Shown: positions 57,109 through 64,000 of the stretch, in pieces
Numbering within the stretch: the stretch's first letter is position 1
Layout: every line of letters starts with the position of its first letter
DNA from: Echria macrotheca
Taxonomy: Eukaryota > Ascomycota > Sordariomycetes > Sordariales > Schizotheciaceae
Reading direction: 5' to 3'
NCBI GenBank assembly: GCA_030411725.1
Contig: MU839835.1
Location: forward strand, 1,240,001 to 1,304,000
Length of the DNA stretch: 64,000 bases
Program-made: the position numbers and the translations under genes
Notes under the pieces: model-generated
Database searches by the model: none
Told to the model about the DNA's origin: nothing
The model's input: only the letters and a program-made list of their open reading frames with translations

Positions 57109-58288
57109 GATACCGGTAGCTACATGCGTCCCAATTTTCGCAGCGACGGCCGAGAGGTGCGGACTGGCGAAACCGTTCCTGGAAGAGCGGGAGCCTCTTG
57201 GGTATCACAGAGCGACAGCAGCGTGCGCCTAGGCGCTTTCGCGAGGGCCGGGAGCGAGCGTGGGAAATGGCAGTATTGAGGCTAGGGAAGTCCGATAACT
57301 AAACTCGTTGTTGGGGGGTTCGTGGTTTCGACCGACGACTGGCCGGCGAGGGGTTGGGGGACGTCGGGGTGTCTGGTTTGCCCGCTGGGCTTGCCTGTGG
57401 GCCGATCTGGGAAGCGGAATGGGCTGATCAATCAAAAAATGCGAGCTTGAACCCAAAGAGGGAAGAACTCTGAGCGGGAACTGGTTCCCTGTCAGCGATT
57501 GCACTCAGCACGTTGCTCCAGCGCACCGGCCGCCTGAAGGACAATTTGGTGGAGCCTAACTGTGTCGAGGTGACTTTTTTATTTCTAGGATCGCTCTTGG
57601 GAGTTGATGGCGACTCCAAGCAGCATGTGTTAGTCGTTGGAAGAAATACGTCGCACAGCTTGAGATAGCTTGGGAGGAAGGTCGGGCGCAAACTGTGGCT
57701 TCGTAGGTTCCTGGAACGGTGGCTGAAGGCGCTGTCGCAGAAGCTGGCACCAAGCTTTGTGCATTGTACAGTAAGTTTGAACCAGACAGCGCTAGTCCAG
57801 AAAAGGCAGTTACTGTAAAATTCGCTGCAAACGAAGAATTCCACGTGATTGGCAGCGACGCAAGGGTTGAACACCGGCTAAATAGCGGCTCCCTGACCTC
57901 ATACAATGCCGCTTCACAACGTCACTTCGAGCTCATCGATTGTCCGAGTCTGGACATCGGGTTTTATTATATCGCGGTGGTTGTCCGGGTGCGCGAGCTT
58001 CGAAAATGCGTAGCATCGAGAATCACCCCCAAAAATGTTAATTACCTAGATTCTTATCATGATTTATTCCCTTTCTCTAGCACCAGAGACTAAACCTCGA
58101 TACTTATCTGAAGTTCACGACGAGGCACCTGGCGGGGCACCAGCAACACACATCCAGAATAGGGAGGACGTTGAACCTATATATACCATGTAGTCCGCAG
58201 CTTGTTATCGTTCCTCATTAATTACCAGTGACTATGCTGTACGCGAATATAAACAAGAATGTACCGCTCTTGGAAGCAGAAGACACTA
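57109..58288. other. Demethylase promoter and phosphatase 3' flank
   Basis: About 1.2 kb. Frames of 120-150 residues occur (57428-57906 -, 57719-58093 +), but they overlap each other on opposite strands and show no domain. I call no gene. Confidence 0.5.
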
Positions 58289-60262
58289 TCATCGTACTCT
58301 GAGGTGATCCGCACCCAAACCTACCAGTTCAAATGCTATTAGGATCAAATCTACCGCCAGACCTCCAATACCTACGCGAAGCGTTAGCTCATAGCCCCAA
58401 TGACCTGCCGGCATGGACGTACCTGTATAAACAACCAACTTGGTCACAACCTCAACATCATATCTCACCCGGGGCTTCACCAGCTTCTCAAACATCTCCT
58501 TCTCTCCCAAGTCGTCCTCTACCGGGCTTCCTACCGCCACACCGTTTGTGGCTTGATGCCCAGACACAGTTCCCGTGCCCATCATCCGCCTGAACTCGTC
58601 CAATTTGCCGCCGTGAACGCCAGAAGACGCCGCAACATGGTCATCGCCAAGAACAACAGCATCGCCAGATCCGGACACCTTCTCCTGCAAATCCGCCAGG
58701 CTCCTCTTGCTTCTGACCCTCCCGCTCTCGCTCTCCAGACTCTCCCGTCTCCTCCTCTCGCGATAGGCCAAGGTTTCGTACGCGTCGGCGGCGCTCTGGG
58801 GACCAATACTGACCGACCTACCACGGCCCGGCCCGCGAATGCTCTGTACCAGCTTGGGAAAATCGCTGACGTTCGGCAAGACAGTATCGTCCCGTACGTG
58901 AAGAGGGACATCCTTGTACTCGGAAGCCGGGACGAAAAAGCGTCGCGGCAGCGACCAGCCGTGCGTCTCGATGATGCGGAAGAGATGGGGCAGAAACCGC
59001 AGCAGGGCCGGCTTCATGATCTCGCGCCATGCAAAAATCAGCATGACACCAAAAATGACACGTGCGACGGACAGCTGCCAGCCCAATGCTGACAGATCAA
59101 AAGACGCATCCGGTCCGTAATAGAGAGCCGCCCAGCGGGTTTGCGCAAGGTGCCATGTCCCACACTCGACCCCTATGATGACGCCGGCGAATGCGACACT
59201 GTCGTCGAAACAAGGGCAATCGTCGGCCGGCTCCGGATGGACGCGTACCAGAATGATGATGATAAGAGTGATGAGCACGGGGACGTAGTAGCTGCCTGAG
59301 TACAGCCATTTATCCATGGCTGGCGCGTAGTAAAACTCGAGGAGGGATATCGCAGCGCCCATGAGCGAGCCGATGATGACGTCGAAAAAGCCATGCATGC
59401 CGCAGTAAAGTCGACCGAGAACGATCGAGAAGGTATAGCAATAGGCAAGGGCCTCAAGCACGGCCGTCGTCGTGGGGCTGAACGTATTCTGTTCGCTTCG
59501 TAGGATCAGGAGGGCATACAGGGCGACCGAGACTGCGTTGGCCGAGTGTGTGGAAGGAAACCCATATTCGAGGGCCGCGGAGCCAGACATGGTGATACGC
59601 TGGAGCGGAGGGGATAGCGGCCTCGGGAGAGAGCACATATCCTTAATGAAGCCGGTAAAGAAGACGCCCAACGCAAGGATGTGGACGAGCCTGCCATCTC
59701 AGATCAGCTTCTTTCTTCTTTTTCTGCCAGGCACACAATAAGAGACGCAATTATATACCCTCTACCAAACCCCGAAAACCCGCACCAAAACAGTATAGGT
59801 AGCCCAACCATAAAGAAGGTGTGTGTCCCGAGGTTCGCCGTGATCGCAAAGTAGCTATCGAGGGCCGGGGTGCGCATCTTGCTCTGGATGTAAGCAAGAT
59901 AGGGTGTCTCCCACCGAATCAGCGGGAGCAGTCGTTGCCGGAGAGCATAGCGCCATTTTGGCAGCGCTCGTCTGTCTGTTCCTGGCCATCAGCATACATT
60001 CCCACGGCGAAAGAAGCTGTGCGAAGCGCAACATCGAAGTGGGAGCGCGGGGTCGAGAATTATCGCGCCGGATGCTCAGACCCCGCCGCCAGGCGCCACG
60101 CAAAGTTTCAGTCCCCCCAATCCACGGGCAGACGGGCAACGTACAGTGGTGCAGACTCCTCAATCCCGCGTCGACAACACCATTCTCGCCGGCGTGCCCA
60201 GCAGCGGGCTCAGCGGGGGACTCAGCGCGGTGGCTTGCGCCTGGGGGGCCGGTGGAATGCAT
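58289..60262 (-). CDS. lcb3: Dihydrosphingosine/sphingosine-1-phosphate phosphatase
   Basis: Four exons (60262-60145, 59975-59759, 59690-58423, 58371-58289; introns 169, 68 and 51 bp) give 561 residues. Exon joins restore LRSLHHYRRALPKWRYALRQ and LLPLIRWETPYLAYIQ. The PAP2 phosphatase motifs are complete: K-x6-RP in KDMCSLPRP, PSTH in YGFPSTHSAN, and R-x5-H-x3-D in GRLYCGMHGFFDV. Several membrane helices surround them, as in yeast Lcb3/Ysr3 of the endoplasmic reticulum. The enzyme dephosphorylates long-chain base phosphates to feed ceramide synthesis. A soluble Ser/Arg-rich loop (about 330-490) is inserted before the last two helices. The final intron is a multiple of three with no stop, so its retention would add 17 residues. 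The ATG at 60262 is the first in frame; an earlier start is possible. Confidence 0.92.
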
Positions 60263-60926
60263 GTGAGCGGGAACGCGGCGGATCGAGACAACAGCGTCAG
60301 ATCATGGGGGAGCACGGGGCGAGGCGACGTCGTTGGGGCGGTTATCGAGGAGCGCCGTGTCGGGAGTGAGCAATTGGAGGCAGAAAGCCGCAGGGCAAGG
60401 CATCGAGATGGTTGAATCCTTCAGCGACAGGAACCACGGAGCCGCATGCGCCAAGTCGTCGAGCTTGTCTGGAGGGCTGCCGAGTTGTCTTCCTCCGGTC
60501 GAAAAAACCGGTGCCCTATCGGATTGCGGGCGAGGCCGCGGGTGGGCGAAGGCCCCTGACAGGAATGTAAAATTGGCTGTGATTCGCTGTCACGGCACCC
60601 CTGCTGCCGCTCGTCTGTACGTGTACCTGTCCCGCTGCACCGTCTTTCATGTGAAAACAGCAAGTCTAAAAGGAGTGAAATATCGACTACCTACCCCATC
60701 TACTACTGCAGGCTTTAGCTGTCCTGTTTGACCAACTCTAATCAAGATTCCTAAAAATAAAGGGCACGTCTTTATTTATTAGCTGACCTGTCGAGGGATA
60801 CATAACCCAATTTCCACTTTCACCAAAAAGACGAAACTTCCCAACACACTCACAGTCTTCCGATCATCGCTGGTGCCCATCCAACCAACCATCCATCCCC
60901 CCAGTCATACCTAGAAGAGAACGAAA
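60263..60926. other. Divergent promoter region
   Basis: About 660 bp between the phosphatase (-) and the reductase (+). It should carry both promoters. Nothing specific is recognised. Confidence 0.5.
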
Positions 60927-62281
60927 ATGAACTACATAGGCACCAAAACCCCCCTAGGCCGCGTCGCCATAACCGGCGCAACAGGCGGCATCGGCTCCGC
61001 CATCGCGCGCCGCTTCGCCCAGGACTCCGCTTCCTCCTCTTCCTCATCATCGATCCTCCTCCTCGGCCGCAACCAAGCCAAACTCGCCGTGACCCTCCAA
61101 CAAACCCAACAACATGTACTTCTCCATTCCTCCACCGACCACTCCACAAACACAACCCCAACCCCCTTCCACCCCCCTAAACTCGAAAGCCACGTCCTCG
61201 ACGTAACAGACATAAACAGCTGGAAGACCGTCGCCAAGACATTTGTACGTTTGTCTCAAAAACAACCTCTCAACTTGAACTATTGATAATAATAATAAAA
61301 AAAAAAAAGCCAGACATAGAAATCCTGATAAACGTAGCCGGCCTCGAACAAACAAACCTCCTAATCCGCACCCCCCCCGACCAAGCCGACGCCATCCTCC
61401 AAGCGAACCTCCACGGCGCCGTCTACGGCTGCATCGAGGTCGGCCGGCAGATGGTCAAGTCGCGCCGGGGAAGGGGGTGCATCATCAACGTGTCCAGCCT
61501 GCTAGCACGAAAGGGCACCACGGGCGCGGCCGTCTACGCTGCCGCAAAGGCCGGTCTCATCGGTACGCTTCTTCCTATTCTTCTTCTCACTAAAACAGAG
61601 CTCTCATTCATTCATGAAATGAGTCGGCTGATCACTTCTTCCTAACCTAACCTACTAGGCCTAACTACATCCCTCGCCGTCGAAATGAGCCAGAGAGGCA
61701 TCCGGGTCAACGCCGTTCTGCCGGGCTACATATCGACGAGGATGACAAAAGGTATGTGGTGTGTGTGTCTTAGAAAAAAAAAAGACAAACGCTGGCTCTT
61801 TCTCTCTCTCAACCAAATCTCGGCCTCGTCAGCCTCATGTTTGCCGCCGCTTGCCTTGCTGGTATCGCGGAAAAAAAACTGCCCACTCCCAAAAGCCAAG
61901 GTCCTAAACACCCTTCAACCCAACCAACTCCATGAAGCCTTTTTTCTTTCTTCCAAATGCGGCATATATCCGGTGTGTGCGCGGTCTGGTTGTCCCATTT
62001 CCCTTCACCCGTTCCCAGATAACTCTCTCACTTGATCTACTACTCGTACATGGCCGTCCCTTCTTCTGTAGTGAGTAGGTTGTTGGTCTTGTTGCTAATC
62101 TTACATTTTTATCTTTCCCCGTAAAATAGACCTCGAGAAAGACGTCGGCTTGGTCTCAAAGATTCCGGCGCAGCGCTTCGGAACACCGGAAGAAGTGGCC
62201 GATGCCGTCATGTTCCTTGCGAAAAATGAGTATGCAAACAACTGCATACTCAACCTCGACGGCGGCCTCAGCGCGATCTAG
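60927..62281 (+). CDS. FabG/OAR1-like 3-oxoacyl reductase (SDR)
   Basis: Four exons (60927-61244, 61310-61562, 61659-61751, 62130-62281) give 271 residues. All four join in frame. The cofactor motif ITGATGGIGSAIARRFA is near the N-terminus. LINVAGLEQ (in place of NAG), INVSSLLARKG and the catalytic Y-x3-K (VYAAAKAGLIG) follow, with IRVNAVLPGYISTRMTK and the C-terminal DGGLSAI. The short form, lack of extra domains and ending resemble yeast Oar1 and human CBR4, the 3-oxoacyl-ACP reductases of mitochondrial fatty acid synthesis. That assignment is an inference; another SDR substrate is possible. No clear mitochondrial presequence is visible. The third intron (378 bp) is unusually long for this window. 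The stop lies only 63 bp from the convergent UBA2 gene. Confidence 0.85.
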
Positions 62282-62344
62282 ACAAAAAGGCAGATTTTGC
62301 GACTTGTATCATCAGATCGCGACAGGAGCAATGGTCCAAGCTGT

Positions 62345-64000
62345 TTAGTCATCGATGACGATCGCACCGCCGGCACTATCATCGATAATGACAACGTCGT
62401 CATCCGCCAGGGCGGTCTTCGCCTTCTTGGCCGAGGGCTCGCCGGCATCATCGGTGCGAGGGCGCTTTGCCGATTCCGTCGTGGTTTCTTCCCTCGGATG
62501 TTTGCCATTGGTGAGCGCCGTTCCGTTCGGCTCGGGCAGCGGCTCCTTCTTCCGTCTGATGGGAATCTTCACCGGTGCCTTCCAAGCTCCCTGGATGGGC
62601 TTCTCGGTCAAGGGTGCCGATCTGTGGCGGCGTCAGCAAGGCGCAGAATTGTAAGATATCGAGAAACTCACGGTGCTTGGATAGCGAGAACAACATTTAC
62701 AAAAGGCTCGTCGTCGTCCTCGTCCGTGACCGTTATGAACGAGTCAGGCTGGATACCTAGTTGACTATTAGCTACACGTCGTTCGAGCCAGTCAATAATA
62801 ATTGATAATTGAAACCATACCCAGCTCGCTCAGTTTCTTGCTAAGGTTATCGGTCTCGTCGGGGTCGTAGAGTATGCCGACCTCGTTGCTGACTGAAATG
62901 TCCTTATCGCCATACCCGAGCTCGAGCTTCAAGACATCCTCGACCAGGTCGTTCAATGTCGCGCGAGAAAGATCCACATAGGCCCGAGTTTGGAAGACGC
63001 CACAGACAGGACAGTCAGGGTTTGGCTCTCTGGATTTGTCGGACGCCAGCAGACGGGCCGGCGCAAACGGGGTGAGGAAAACCTGCATAAACCTGTCAGG
63101 GAACGGCCAGCCACACCTGGTTCAAGAATATCATACCTCTTTCGCCTGGTCGTACTCGCCCTTGAGAACCTTGAAAGACTCGAGGACACAGAGACCGGCA
63201 ACAATGGCATTTGTAGTGGCAATCGCTGGAATAATGTTTCCTGCCATTTGCTTGATGTCAAACTTTGACTTGCGGTCAATGCCAAACACGGTGGACCGGA
63301 TGTTCGCACTGGCAGCAACGAAATCCAGCGTGTCCTCATCATCCTTGTCAAAGGTGATCATGGCATCGCCATCTGAAGACTTCTTCATCTCCAGGACCCG
63401 CTTGCTCAATCGGTCAAGGCTGTCGATAAAGACGCACAGGTTCTCTTCTAGAGACCAGACCTTCTGGCCGTCTTTCAGAATTTCGTCCGTGCTTCTCAAG
63501 CCTGCTGTAGACCTCTCCTCACCGACCTTCTCCAAAAGGGCCTCAAAGTCCATGGGCTCCGGCGGCTTGCGGCTCTTCCACATATCCTCCATCGAGCGCA
63601 GACGGAGAACATCTTTGTTGAAGACTTTGTCAAACAGCATCTTTGCGAACTCTTTCGTGCCCACCGATTGTCTGATCTTCCGCAGAGCTTCGGATTCTCT
63701 CTTCAGCTCCTCGATCTCCTTGGCGTTCTCGCCATCGGCAGAGTGATCGAATGCGGACTCGTCCTCGCTTGCGCCGAATATCTCGTTCAGCAGATAGCTC
63801 TTTCCCCAGACAATGCAGTGGATCGGCTGGCTTGGCGTGCTGCGGATCGTGCAGACTGGAAACGACTTGGGCGTCTCTTTCGGCGCGCAATCATAGCAAG
63901 CTGTAACCCCCTTCTTGATGACCTGAACCTGGCCATTGAAGCCTGTAGTTCCGCTCTCGATCAAAGGGACATCGGCCGCCAGGCACATCTTGTTGACATG
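62345..64000 (-). CDS. uba2: SUMO-activating enzyme subunit UBA2 (5' end off window)
   Basis: Partial gene: 495 residues from the window edge to the stop. Exons are 64000-63137, 63082-62821, 62756-62672 and 62621-62345, with introns of 54, 64 and 50 bp. The visible part starts HVNKMCLAADVPLIESGTTG, so the N-terminal adenylation segment lies outside. The catalytic Cys sits in FPVCTIRSTPSQPIHCIVWG. Zinc-binding pairs are YDCAPKE and DCPVCGV. The adenylation domain resumes with GNIIPAIATTNAIVAGL, and a ubiquitin-like domain follows (LNDLVEDVLKLELGYG). The C-terminus has basic nuclear-localisation stretches (RRKKEPLP, KRPRTDD) and short SUMO-interaction-like acidic/Val-Ile runs (DDVVIIDD, IVIDD). 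With Aos1 it activates SUMO and passes it to Ubc9. Confidence 0.95.

Noticed and set aside
57428..57906. Two overlapping minus-strand frames of 116-148 codons between the demethylase and phosphatase genes
   Set aside because: No recognisable motif, mutual overlap and a position expected for promoter sequence.

Overview
This window is nuclear DNA from a filamentous ascomycete (Pezizomycotina, most likely Sordariomycetes). Introns are short (about 47-120 bp, GT..AG, often with CTAAC/CTGAT-like branch sites). Genes sit on both strands without operons and are separated by low-complexity, CT-rich or microsatellite-rich spacers. The proteins are clearly of fungal type: a samB/Mub1 MYND protein, a PTH11-like receptor, a Clr5-ankyrin protein and a prenylated a-factor-like pheromone. 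All calls come from reading the sequence; no database search was run. Exon boundaries were set by splice consensus, reading frame and protein continuity.

Layout. 0-12 kb: an intron-containing tRNA-like gene (172-297), a 3.7 kb stretch with no convincing gene, the MYND-finger gene (+), a 2.5 kb spacer with one copy of a dispersed repeat, the nucleolar rRNA-processing factor EBP2 (-), and a tiny mating-pheromone precursor gene (11568-11639, -) with a TATA box and an HMG-box-like site upstream. 12-24 kb: cyanase (-), AIM6-like phosphodiesterase (-), a basic, probably nuclear protein (+), and the 2,196-residue TFIIIC B-block subunit (+). 24-30 kb: a poly-G tract ending in a 10-N assembly gap, an unrecognised acidic/helical fungal protein (-), the NatB catalytic subunit (+), and a short-chain dehydrogenase (-).

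30-44 kb: a 2.2 kb empty stretch, a single-pass membrane protein whose 5' half does not resolve cleanly, a TBC-domain Rab GAP (+), a 3.5 kb simple-sequence-rich spacer, and a five-exon PTH11-type seven-helix receptor (+). 44-57 kb: a Clr5-domain/ankyrin protein (-), the second repeat copy, a tandem GFA-domain protein (-), a small NTF2/SnoaL-like protein (-), and a KDM4-family JmjN-JmjC-PHD histone demethylase (-). 57-64 kb: dihydrosphingosine-1-phosphate phosphatase (-), an FabG/OAR1-like reductase (+), and the SUMO-activating enzyme subunit UBA2 (-), which is cut by the right edge.

Most genes are housekeeping: ribosome biogenesis, Pol III transcription, N-terminal acetylation, SUMOylation, sphingolipid metabolism, Rab trafficking and histone demethylation. 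Accessory or signalling genes lie between them: pheromone, receptor, Clr5-ankyrin, cyanase and GFA. I found no CRISPR array, intact transposon or biosynthetic cluster. The most noteworthy items are the pheromone gene, the ~144 bp dispersed repeat pair differing mainly by transitions, and the membrane-protein gene with a frame disruption.
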